Program-made: the position numbers and the translations under genes
In this document: one piece after another, positions 25,396-35,300 of the stretch
Numbering within the stretch: position 1 is the first letter of the stretch
How the letters are laid out: each line of letters begins with the position of its first letter
The notes under the pieces: generated by a model
Told to the model about the DNA's origin: nothing
Seen by the model: the letters and a program-made list of their open reading frames with translations, nothing else
Database searches by the model: none
NCBI RefSeq assembly: GCF_002259415.1
Contig: NZ_NPFY01000012.1
Span: 1-64,000 of the forward strand
Source of the DNA: Rhodococcus sp. 14-2470-1b
Lineage (GTDB): Bacteria > Actinomycetota > Actinomycetes > Mycobacteriales > Mycobacteriaceae
DNA length: 64,000 bases
Direction: 5' to 3'

Positions 25396-26157
25396 ATGAG
25401 CACACTGTCGAATCTGTACGACACGTTCTTCGACTGGGAACTCATCTGGGACACCGTTCCCAAACTGATCACCGTCGGATTGCCGAACACCCTCATCTTG
25501 GCGGCGTCGTCGGGGGTCATCGGTACGGTGATCGGGCTCGGGCTGGCGGTGGCGGGTATCTCCCGCACCCGCTGGCTCCGGTGGCCGGCGCGGGTGTACA
25601 CGGACATCTTCCGTGGCCTGCCCGCGGCGGTCGTCATCCTTCTCATCGGCCTCGGATTCGGGCCGACGCTGACCGAGTACACCGGTAGCCGCAGCCCGTT
25701 TCCGCTCGGCATCCTGGCGCTGTCGCTCATGGCGGCGGCGTACTTCGGCGAGATCTTCCGCTCCGGCATTCAGAGCGTCGATTCCGGCCAGCTCGAAGCG
25801 TCGCGGGCTCTGGGTTTCAGCTACCGCAAGTCGATGACACTTGTCGTCGTGCCACAGGGCATCCGCCGCGTCCTTCCTGCGATCGTCAATCAGTTCATCT
25901 CGCTGATCAAGGACAGTTCGCTGATCTACTTCCTCGGATTGCTCGCGTCGCAACGTGAGTTGTTCCGAGTCGGCCAGGACACCGCCGCGCAGACCGGCAA
26001 CCTGTCACCGTTGCTCGCGGCAGGCGTGTTCTATCTGTTCCTGACGATTCCGCTGACCCACTTGGTCAACTTCATCGACAAGCGGCTGCGATCGGGCAAG
26101 GCCGACACGTCGGGAACGTTGGATCCGGTGGAAAAGATCATTGCGGTGGAGAGGTAG
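25396..26157 (+). CDS. Polar amino-acid ABC transporter permease (GlnP-like)
   Basis: 253 residues with about five membrane segments and a HisM/GlnP-type EAA loop ([20 protein letters not shown] followed by [10 protein letters not shown]). The short N-terminus ([20 protein letters not shown]) precedes the first membrane helix. A single permease gene implies a homodimeric channel. It starts three bases after the binding-protein stop. Confidence 0.92.
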   Translation: MSTLSNLYDTFFDWELIWDTVPKLITVGLPNTLILAASSGVIGTVIGLGLAVAGISRTRWLRWPARVYTDIFRGLPAAVVILLIGLGFGPTLTEYTGSRSPFPLGILALSLMAAAYFGEIFRSGIQSVDSGQLEASRALGFSYRKSMTLVVVPQGIRRVLPAIVNQFISLIKDSSLIYFLGLLASQRELFRVGQDTAAQTGNLSPLLAAGVFYLFLTIPLTHLVNFIDKRLRSGKADTSGTLDPVEKIIAVER

Positions 26158-26159
26158 TC

Positions 26160-26888
26160 ATGTCTTCGGTTTCATTGACCGGCAACGATATTCACCTTGC
26201 GTTCGGTACCAACAAGGTGCTGCGCGGAGTCAACATCCATGTCGACGCAGGCAAGACCACGACGGTCATCGGCCCGTCCGGTTCCGGAAAATCCACACTG
26301 CTGCGCGCACTGAACCGTCTGCACGAGCCGGACCAGGGCGACATTCTGCTCGCCGGCAAGTCGGTACTGCAGGACAATCCGGACGATCTCCGTCAGCGCA
26401 TCGGCATGGTCTTCCAGCACTTCAACCTGTTCCCGCACAAGACCGTTGCCGAGAACATCGCGCTCGGACCCCGCAAGCTGAAGGGTCTGTCGAAGGACGC
26501 AGCACGGGCCGCCGCGCTCGAACAGCTCGAACTCGTCGGACTGTCCGCAAAGGCCGATTCACGTCCCGGCAACCTCTCCGGAGGCCAGCAACAGCGTGTG
26601 GCAATCGCCCGAGCTCTCGCCATGAAGCCCGAGGTCATGTTCTTCGACGAGGCCACCTCCGCGTTGGATCCGGAGCTGGTCAAGGGTGTTCTGGCACTGA
26701 TGGCCGACCTCGCGTCCGGTGGCATGACAATGGTCGTCGTGACGCACGAGATGGGCTTCGCCCGCTCGGTGTCCAACAAGGTTCTGTTCATGGACCACGG
26801 CAGTGCCGTCGAAACCGGAACTCCTGATCAGCTGTTCGACGATCCGCACACAGATCGTCTCAAGCAGTTCCTGTCCCAGGTTCTGTAG
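26160..26888 (+). CDS. Polar amino-acid ABC transporter ATP-binding protein (GlnQ-like)
   Basis: 242 residues, the normal length for the family. Walker [11 protein letters not shown] loop [13 protein letters not shown], signature LSGGQQQRV, Walker [13 protein letters not shown] (with Ala where most members have Pro) and switch VTHEM. The ATG follows the permease stop by two bases behind GGAGAGG. It completes the importer. Confidence 0.93.
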   Translation: MSSVSLTGNDIHLAFGTNKVLRGVNIHVDAGKTTTVIGPSGSGKSTLLRALNRLHEPDQGDILLAGKSVLQDNPDDLRQRIGMVFQHFNLFPHKTVAENIALGPRKLKGLSKDAARAAALEQLELVGLSAKADSRPGNLSGGQQQRVAIARALAMKPEVMFFDEATSALDPELVKGVLALMADLASGGMTMVVVTHEMGFARSVSNKVLFMDHGSAVETGTPDQLFDDPHTDRLKQFLSQVL

Positions 26889-26930
26889 CCCTACGTGAGT
26901 GGAAGTTAGGTAAGGCTCGTTGGTCGTGAC

Positions 26931-26958
26931 TTCACCATCACGTTCCTTTACCTTCGCT
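26931..26958 (+). promoter_or_regulatory. Possible PHO-type direct repeats upstream of phoX
   Basis: Three loosely similar hexamers, TTCACC (26931), TTCCTT (26943) and TTCGCT (26953), are spaced about 11 bases apart. This recalls the 11-bp direct repeats bound by PhoP/RegX3-type phosphate regulators in actinobacteria. They lie 24-51 bases upstream of a PhoX phosphatase gene. The match is partial. Confidence 0.3.
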
Positions 26959-26981
26959 TTTGACTGACACTCTCCCCGTTC

Positions 26982-29024
26982 ATGAAGCTTCTCCCTATTC
27001 TCTCGGTTCATGACGGCAGTTCCTCGCGATCGAACCTGACGTGCAAGTACAAGTGCGGCGACGCGTGTTTCCACGAGGTGCCGAACACGTCGAAGGGTCA
27101 GTACTTCGGCGACATCGTCAAGACGGCGATGTCGAGGCGTGGTGTGCTGCGCGGCGGCGCGATGGCCGTCGTCGCGGTCGGTGCCGGTGGTGTTCTCGCC
27201 GCCTGCAGCACGGACGAGCCTGCAGCCACCGGTTCTGCCGGGGCGACGGACACCCCGCCCGTCGACGGCGTCGACTTCACCGCTGTCGCGCCCAACACCG
27301 AGGACGCCGTCGTCGTCCCCGAGGGTTACGAGCAGGGCATCGTCATTCGGTGGGGCGATCCTGTGCTCGAGGGTGCGCCGGAGTTCGACTTCGACAATCA
27401 GACGGCAGCCGCGCAGGCCATGCAGTTCGGTTTCAACAACGACTTTGCGGGCCTGCTGCCCATCGAGGGAACCCCGAACGCGTACTTGCTGGTGGTCAAC
27501 CACGAGTACACCACCGAGCCGTTCCTGTTCAAGGGATACGACGAGGAGAACCCGACGCGCGAGCAGTTCGACATCGCGCTTGCCGCACACGGTCTTTCGG
27601 TCCTGCAGGTGAACGGTGAGTCCGGATCCGGCAAGCTGACTCCGGCGTTCAGCCAGTACAACCGTCGTATCACCGGCACCACCGAATTCGTGATCACCGG
27701 CCCCGCCGCGGGCAGCGATTTCCTCAAGACCTCCGTCGACCCGACCGGAACCACGGCATTCGGCACGTTCAACAACTGTTCCGGTGGCCTGACGCCGTGG
27801 GGCACGGTGCTCTCGGGCGAAGAGAACATCAACCAGTACTTCGGCAACGCCGAGTCGGTCACCGATCCCGTCGTCGCCGAGCGTCTCGCGCGCTACGGCA
27901 TCGAGGGAGCCGCGAGCGATCGCAAGTGGGAGCGCTTCGACAAGCGATTCGACATCGCGCAGGAACCCAACGAGGTCAACCGATTCGGCTACGTCGTCGA
28001 GGTCGATCCGTGGGATCCGAACTCCACTCCGATCAAGCACACCGCGCTGGGCCGCTTCAAGCACGAGGCCGCGACGATCTACGTCACCGACGACGGCACG
28101 GTCGTCGCCTACAGCGGTGACGACGAGCGGTTCGACTACATGTACAAGTTCGTGTCCAGTCGAAAGATGATGTCCGGCAACGGGCAGGCCGCCATGAGGC
28201 ACAACCAAACCATCCTCGACGCGGGCACGCTCTACGTGGCCGTGCTCACGGGCGATGCACCCGACGCCATCGACGGCAGCGGAACCCTTCCGCCGTCGGG
28301 CAAGTTCGCCGGTAAGGGTGAGTGGATTCCGCTGCTCCGCACCGGTGAGGACGGACGAGGAGAGTCCCTCGTCGACGGCATGTCCGCCGAAGAGGTCGCG
28401 GTCTTCACCCGACAGGCCGGCGACAAGGTGGGCGCCACGAAGATGGACCGCCCGGAGGACTTCGAGCCCAATCCGGTCACCGGCAAGGTGTACGTGGCAC
28501 TGACCAACAACACCAACCGAGGCACCGAGGGCAAAGCCGCAGCCGACGAAGCGAACCCGCGTAACAAGAACAAGAACGGTCAGGTTCTCGAGCTGGAAGA
28601 CGACCATGCAGGCACCACGTTCGTGTGGAACCTGCTCATCGTCGCTGGTGACCCGAACGAGGCGGACACCTACTTCGGTGGCTTCGACAAGAGCCAGGTC
28701 AGCCCGATCTCCTGCCCGGACAACCTCGCGTTCGATTCCAAGGGCAACCTGTGGGTGTCGACGGACGGCAACGCTCTCGATTCCAACGACGGCCTGTTCG
28801 CGGTGGTCCTCGACGGCGACCGTCGCGGCGAGACCCGCCAGTTCCTGACCGTCCCTGCCGGCGGCGAGACCTGCGGGCCGATCATCCAGGACGAGCGTGT
28901 CGTCGTCGCCGTGCAGCACCCGGGTGAGTTCGACGAGGCGTCTGCCGACAACCCCATGTCGCACTGGCCCGACGGTGGCGATTCCCAGCCCCGCCCGGCC
29001 ATGGTAGCGGTCTGGAAGGTCTAG
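26982..29024 (+). CDS. phoX: PhoX family secreted phosphatase
   Basis: 680 residues. The N-terminus has the family's cysteine-containing lead (LTCKYKCGDACFHEVPNTS), then a twin-arginine signal (SRRGVLRGGAMAVVAVGAGG) with a lipobox-like LAAC. It is therefore probably Tat-exported and possibly lipid-anchored. The body is the DUF839/PhoX beta-propeller with LSGEENINQYF, GRFKHEAATIY and PDNLAFDSKGNLWVSTDG, which contain acidic metal ligands. PhoX enzymes release phosphate from organic esters using Ca and Fe. The start was kept at 26982 because the leader before the Tat motif is conserved in the family, although no ribosome site is obvious. A strong hairpin follows the gene. Confidence 0.9.
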   Translation: MKLLPILSVHDGSSSRSNLTCKYKCGDACFHEVPNTSKGQYFGDIVKTAMSRRGVLRGGAMAVVAVGAGGVLAACSTDEPAATGSAGATDTPPVDGVDFTAVAPNTEDAVVVPEGYEQGIVIRWGDPVLEGAPEFDFDNQTAAAQAMQFGFNNDFAGLLPIEGTPNAYLLVVNHEYTTEPFLFKGYDEENPTREQFDIALAAHGLSVLQVNGESGSGKLTPAFSQYNRRITGTTEFVITGPAAGSDFLKTSVDPTGTTAFGTFNNCSGGLTPWGTVLSGEENINQYFGNAESVTDPVVAERLARYGIEGAASDRKWERFDKRFDIAQEPNEVNRFGYVVEVDPWDPNSTPIKHTALGRFKHEAATIYVTDDGTVVAYSGDDERFDYMYKFVSSRKMMSGNGQAAMRHNQTILDAGTLYVAVLTGDAPDAIDGSGTLPPSGKFAGKGEWIPLLRTGEDGRGESLVDGMSAEEVAVFTRQAGDKVGATKMDRPEDFEPNPVTGKVYVALTNNTNRGTEGKAAADEANPRNKNKNGQVLELEDDHAGTTFVWNLLIVAGDPNEADTYFGGFDKSQVSPISCPDNLAFDSKGNLWVSTDGNALDSNDGLFAVVLDGDRRGETRQFLTVPAGGETCGPIIQDERVVVAVQHPGEFDEASADNPMSHWPDGGDSQPRPAMVAVWKV

Positions 29025-29055
29025 CTACCCAGGACTCGTGACGCACGCCCCCGCG

Positions 29056-29092
29056 GAAGGCGCGCACAGCCCACAGGGCTGTGCGCGCCTTC
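29056..29092 (+). terminator. Strong hairpin terminator after phoX
   Basis: A perfect 17-bp stem (left arm starts GAAGGCGCGCACAGCCC) with a three-base loop ACA at 29073-29075, 32 bases after the phoX stop. The tail after it (TGCATTGTT) is only partly T-rich. It should separate phoX from the NRPS gene. Confidence 0.75.
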
Positions 29093-29128
29093 TGCATTGT
29101 TAGGTCTCATTCAAAAAATTGACCACAT

Positions 29129-29147
29129 CTGTGAATTCTCTTCACAG
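29129..29147. promoter_or_regulatory. 19-bp dyad upstream of the NRPS gene
   Basis: CTGTGAA-TTCTC-TTCACAG, perfect seven-bp arms, about 175 bases before the NRPS start. It overlaps the area just downstream of a TTGACC (29119-29124). It is a candidate binding site for an unknown regulator of the NRPS operon. Confidence 0.5.
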
Positions 29148-29170
29148 TCTCGGCCAGGGCCGGGGTTCGG

Positions 29171-29198
29171 TTGACCTCGGGTAACGGTTGTGTAAACC
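29171..29198 (+). promoter_or_regulatory. Possible NRPS promoter
   Basis: TTGACC at 29171-29176 and TAAACC at 29193-29198 with 16 bases between them. It lies 125 bases upstream of the GTG and is the best sigma-A-like pair in the 230 bases between the phoX terminator and the NRPS start. Confidence 0.3.
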
Positions 29199-29322
29199 TC
29201 GAATCCTCAGACCTAGCGGGTGGGACCTTCGTCACAGAGCGAGCGGCGTTTCGGGGCAGCGCACGCCACGTCCGGTTCCGAGCCTCCGCCAACCACGCTC
29301 CTTCGACCGAGAGAGCACTACT

Positions 29323-32300
29323 GTGGATTCGGCTGATTCAGTTGCGCTGAGCAGGACCGACACCGGGCACACGCTGACGTCCGCGCCGTTCCCGCTCACT
29401 GCTGCACAACGCGGGCTGTGGTTCGCCCAGCATTTGATGCCGGACGTTCCGATCACCATCGCGAACTACATCGACGTCCACGGTGAACTCGACGGTGACC
29501 TGATGCGTGGGGCGGTGGAGCAGGCTGCGGCCGAGCTCGGCGCAGGCTCGCTACGCCTGGTGGAAATCGATGGTGAACCACACCAGTACATCGACAAGTC
29601 CACCCGTCACGAGTCGACGGATCTCGATTTCACCCAGGAGCCCGACCCCGAGGCCGCGGCGATCGACTGGATGCAGGCCGCGTACTCGCAACCGATCGAC
29701 ATCATCGAGGGCCCGCTGATCCGAGCTGCGACACTGCGCGTCGGCGCCGATCGCACGTTCTGGTACTCACACGTCCATCACATCGCTCTCGACGGCTACG
29801 GCGCAGTTCGGCTGATGAATCGGGCCGCGGAGATCTATACGGCAGTTCAGGCAGGTGAGTCGCCGTCGGTCTCGAAGGCGGGCGCACTCGAGGACGTCTA
29901 CGCAGCCGAGGACGAGTACCGTTCGTCGTCTCGCTTCGAGAAGGACCGCGAGTACTGGCGGGAGAAGACCCGCGGGCTGCCCGCGCCGGTGTCACCGTCG
30001 GGCATCGTCGCACCACCGGCGCCGCGGTCGCGGATCTGCGGAGAGCCGCTACCGCAGACTCTCGAGAAGGCACTCACTCGCGCAGCGGACAGGCTCGGAT
30101 CGGCATTCGCACCGTTGGCCGTATCCGCCGTAGCTGCTTTTCTGTCCCGTCTGACCGGCAACGACGACATCGTTCTCTCGCTGCCCGTTGCCGGACGTAC
30201 GACGGCGGTGCTGCGACGCTCGGGCGGCATGGTGTCCAACGTCCTCCCGATCCGTGTGCGCATCGCCCCTGGGACGACCGTCGCGAGCCTCGTCGACGCT
30301 GTGCAGCTGGAACTGACCGGTGCTCTGCGGCACCAGCGTTACCGCGCCGAGGACATTCGACGCGACGCCGGTGCCAGCCAGGAGCACCGCGGGTTCTTCG
30401 GCACCGCCATCAACATCATGGCGTACGAGCGCGAGGTCGGATTCGGCGGCCGGACGGGGCATTTCAACGTCCTGTCCACGGGCCCTGTCGAGGATCTGTC
30501 GGTCAACATCTATCCACCTGTCGACGGCGGTGGTTCCCGTATCGACTTCGAAGCCAACCCCAACGTCTACAGCGCCGAGGCGACCGAGGACCTGTACCGC
30601 CGCTTCGTCCGGCTTCTCGCGCAGTTCCTTCACAGTGATCCGGAGTTCACTGTCACCGATCTCGACCTGCTCGATGCCGCGGAAGTCGACGCCGTCGTTC
30701 CTGCGCGCGGCGAACCGGGCGAACCGCCGCAGCTTCTTCCGGACATCCTCGCGGCGGGTGTCGCGCGGAACCCGAACGGCACTGCTCTGGTCGAGGGCAC
30801 CACCGAACTTTCCTACGCAGAGCTCGATCAGCGCAGCAACACCGTCGCCCGAGCTCTGATCGCCCGCGGCGCGGGGCCGGAGTCGGTGGTGGCCGTCGCA
30901 CTTCCCCGTTCCATCGACTCGGTCGTCGCGTTCTGGGCCGCAGCGAAGACCGGCGCAGCCTTCGTGCCGATCGATCCGACGTATCCGGCCGAGCGGATCG
31001 GCCACATGGTCACCGATTCCGGTGTCCTGGTGGGCCTCAGCACCACAGCGTTGGCGGCCTCGCTTCCCGACGCCGTGCACTGGCTCGGGATGGACGACCC
31101 GAGCTTCACGAGCGAGCTCGAGACACGCTCCGACGCACCGATCTCCGACGTGGACCGGCGGTCTCGACTCTGTCTCGATCACACGGCTTACATGATCTAC
31201 ACGTCGGGATCGACGGGGACACCGAAGGGCGTGCTCGTCGGCCACCGCGGTCTCTCCGTGTTCACCGCCGCTCAGCGCCCGGAACTCGCGCTGACGACGA
31301 ACTCCCGCGTCCTGCGGTTCTCGTCGGCCAGTTTCGACGCCTCGGTGTTCGAGATGCTCGCCGCGTTCGGCGCCGGAGCCACGATGGTCGTCGCGCCTGC
31401 AGACGTTCACGGCGGCGGCGAACTGACGGAGCTGCTCAGGCAACAGGCGGTCACGCACATCGTCACTGCTCCTGCACTGCTGTCGACCGTCGAGGTGGAG
31501 AAGGTCGAGTCGTTGACATCCGTCGTCGTCGGCGGTGACGTCTGCCCACCCGACCTGGTGGACAGGCTACGGTCGCGAGCCGAGCTGCGGAACAGCTACG
31601 GCCCCACCGAATCCACCATCGTGATCACGATGACCGAACCCCAGACGGACCCCCGGGGGATCACGATCGGGCGGCCCTTGCAGGGCGCGTCCGCCGTGGT
31701 GCTCGATCGGTGGCTTCGGCCCGTGCCGGTCGGTACGAGTGGCGAGCTCTACGTCGGCGGACCAGGTCTGGCACGCGGCTACCACAACCGTGAGGGGTTG
31801 ACGTCGACCCGCTTCGTCGCGGATCCGTACGGCTCGGGTCAGCGCCTCTACCGCACCGGAGACGTGGTGCGGTGGCGGGCGTCGGGCACAGCGGACATGG
31901 ATCTGGAGTTCATCGGCCGCAGCGACTTCCAGGTGCAGCTTCACGGCCTGCGAATCGAACTCGGCGAGGTCGACGCCGTTCTGTCCTGGCATCAGTCCGT
32001 GGACTTCGTCGTCTCGACGGTGGCCCAGCGCGGCGACCGATCCACCCTCGTCTCCTACGTCAAGGTCAAGCCCGGTCACGAGTTCGATCGCGACGCTCTC
32101 ATCGCGTTGGCGTCGGAATTCCTTCCGCGGCAGTCGGTTCCTTCCCTTCTGGTCGAGATCGACTCGGTTCCGATCACGCCGTCGGGCAAGGTCGACCGTT
32201 CTGCCCTGCCGGATCCGCTCGCTCACGTCGACACCGTTCCGTTCCGCGCCGCGAGCGATCCGGTCCAACAGATCATCGCCGACGCAATGGCGGAGGTGCT

Positions 32301-35300
32301 GGGCAAGGAGTCCGTCGGCGTCGACGACTCGTTCTTCGCTCTCGGCGGCGACAGTATCGTTGCGATCCAACTTGTCTCGCGCGCCAAGGCATCCGGTGTG
32401 GTGTTCACGCCACGGGACGTCTTCGAACGGCGCACCGTTGCCGGCCTCGCCGACGCAGCAGTCAGCGACGCCGACCGGGTCCGGCTCGAGGAACTGCCGG
32501 GCGGCGGGGTCGGCGACATGCCGCTTCTCCCCATCGCCAGGAGCGTCCTGGCGCGGGCCGAGCAGCCGTCGGACCTCGACAACTTCCATCAGGCTCTCGT
32601 ACTGGTCGCGCCGTCCGATCTGAACACCGAGGATCTGGTCGCCGCGCTGGCCGTGCTGATCGATCACCACGATGCGCTGCGGGCACGACTCGTCGACGAC
32701 AGTCTCGTGGTCGGACCCGCCGGATCCGTGGATGCTGCGGGCTTGGTGTCGATTGAATGCTCGACTGTGGATTCGGGGGGCGAATCGGGGACCGATCTCG
32801 AGGGCGTCATCGCTCGCGCCGGTGCACGTCTGCGGCCCCGAGATGCAGTGATGCTCCAGGTGGTTCACGTGACCGACGCCGACTGCCCACGGATCGTGCT
32901 GGTCGCCCATCACCTGGTCGTCGACGGTGTGTCGTGGCGCATTCTTCTGCCGGATCTCGCCACCGCCTACGCGCTGCGCGACTCCGGCCCGACTCTCCAG
33001 CCGGTGGAGACCTCGTTCCGCCGGTGGGCTCATGCTGTCGACGACCTCGCGTCGCACGACGCCGACGCGTGGCGTGTACTGCTGAGCGGTGAGAACGCCC
33101 TGCTCGGTTCGCGCCCCCTCGATGCGCGGGATACCGGGGCCACGACTCAGCTCGCCCAGCTGAGCGTTCCCTCCGACGTCACGCAGGCGCTGCTGGAACA
33201 GCTGCCGAACCGCTATCGGATGGGTCCCGAGGACGCCCTGCTCACCTCCCTGGCCATGGCCCTGCGGACGTGGAGGGGCCCGGCGTCGCACCTGGTGTCG
33301 ATCGAAAGCCATGGCCGCGATACCGATTCGGTTCTCGGTGCGGACCTCACCAGGACCGTCGGATGGTTCACCTCGACACATGCTGCGCGTATCGAGGCGC
33401 CGTCCGGTTCCGATGCAGCCTCGATCGTCAAGGCGGTCAAGGAACAGCTGCGGAGCATTCCCACCGAACCCCAGATGTTCGGTATCCTCTCTGCGCGTGG
33501 TGAATTCGTCGATTCACCAGAGCCACGGATCAGCTTCAATTATCTGGGCAAGGTGCCGGGGGGATCGCTGGATCAACCGTGGACACCGGACCTGACCGTC
33601 GGCAACGACGTCGGCAGCGGATATGCCCTGCGGACCGCGTACGAGCTGGACATCAACGCACTGGTCCGCGACGGCTCGTTGGTCGTGCGCATCGGATTCC
33701 CGACGGGTGTGCTCGACGCCGCCGATGTCCGTCGTCTCACCGATCTGTGGTCCGATGCCATCACCGAGCTCGCGGAGCACGGCCGGTCCGAGGGCGTGGG
33801 GGAGTTGACGCCGAGCGACGTCCCACTGGTGACCGTCGACCAGGCTCGACTGAACCTGTGGCACAGCGAGTTCGGCAACGTCTCGGACGTGTGGCCGCTC
33901 ACCCCGTTGCAGCGGGGTCTGATGTTCCACGCCGATCTGATGCGCGACGGGGTGGATCCGTACACCGCGCAGATCGTCTTCGATCTGTCCGGCGTCGTCG
34001 ACGGTGATCGACTCCATCGTGCCGCGCAGCGTCTGCTCGATCGTCACGAGAATCTACGCACCGCGTTCGTTCACGATGCCTCGGGTCTTCCTGTCCAGCT
34101 GGTTGTCGACGATGTGGTCGTCCCGTGGCAGGAGGTGCAGACGGACGATGTCGCTGCGACCGTCGCGGCGGAACGCAGCCGACGCTTCGATCTCGCTGAC
34201 GCACCGCTCATCAGGTTCGCCCTGGTGCACGGGCCCGCGGGTACTCGCTTGGTGGTCACCAACCATCACATCCTGTTCGACGGTTGGTCCATGCCGATCC
34301 TGATCAAGGAACTGCTGGTCCTCTATGCAGCCGACACGCAGATCGGCGTTCCCGTCCGTAGGTACCGGGACTTCCTGGCGTGGTCGAGTGCTCGTCGCTC
34401 CGACTCGGATGTCGACCGCTGGGCTGCGCACCTCGCGGGCGTCGACGGCCCGACGTTGCTCGCGGGCCCACACGTTCCCAGTGGTCGGTTGCCGGAGGAC
34501 GTGGACGTTCGCATCGACGGTTCCGTTCTGGCGTCGATCGCCCGTACGTCGAACGTCACCGTCAACACCGTGGTGCAGGCTGCGTGGTCGATCGTGTTGT
34601 CCACCGTCCTCTCGCGTGACGACGTCGTGTTCGGTGCCACCGTGTCCGGCAGGCCGGGTGATCTGGCCGGTGCCACCGAGATGCTGGGGCTGTTCATCAA
34701 CACACTCCCGCTTCGCGTCTCGATCGACGTGCAGGACACCGTCGAGTCGCTGACCGAGCGGGTGCAGCGCGAGCAAGTGGAGCTGTTGGACGTCCACCAC
34801 GTCGGACTCGCCGAGATCCACGCGGCGGCCGGGCGGAGCGCGGACTTCGACACTCTCGTGGTGTTCGAGTCCTACCCCGTCGATCACAGCGCACTCGACG
34901 CCGCGACCGACATCGCGGGCATGGCGGTCCGCGGTATCGACGTCTCCGATTCCACGCACTATCCGCTCACTTTGGTGACCGTGCTCGAGCCGACTCCGAC
35001 GATGACGTTGCGCTTCTCGCCCGACGCCTTCTCCCGCGGTCAGGTCGCGACGTTCGCCGACCGTCTCCAGCGGGCCATCCGGGCCATGGCCGACCGGCCT
35101 CGGGGGCGCGTTCTGGACATCGACGTGCTCGGCGAACTCGAGCGTCAGGCAGTCACCTCGGACTGGGTGGCGACGGAAGTCGACTGTGGCACCGACACTC
35201 TGCTGGAACTGCTCGGCCGAGCGTCGTCGGTGTACGGTACGTCCACCTGTGTGGTGTACGACGGCCACTCGTTGACGTACGACAACTTCGCCGCCCGCGT

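Noticed and set aside
26906-26924. IdeR/DmdR iron-box-like TTAGGTAAGGCT upstream of phoX
   Set aside because: Only the left half fits; the right half of the 19-bp dyad does not match, and the downstream gene is not an iron gene.
29107-29292. 61-codon reverse frame upstream of the NRPS
   Set aside because: No ribosome site, no recognisable domain, and it covers the probable NRPS promoter.
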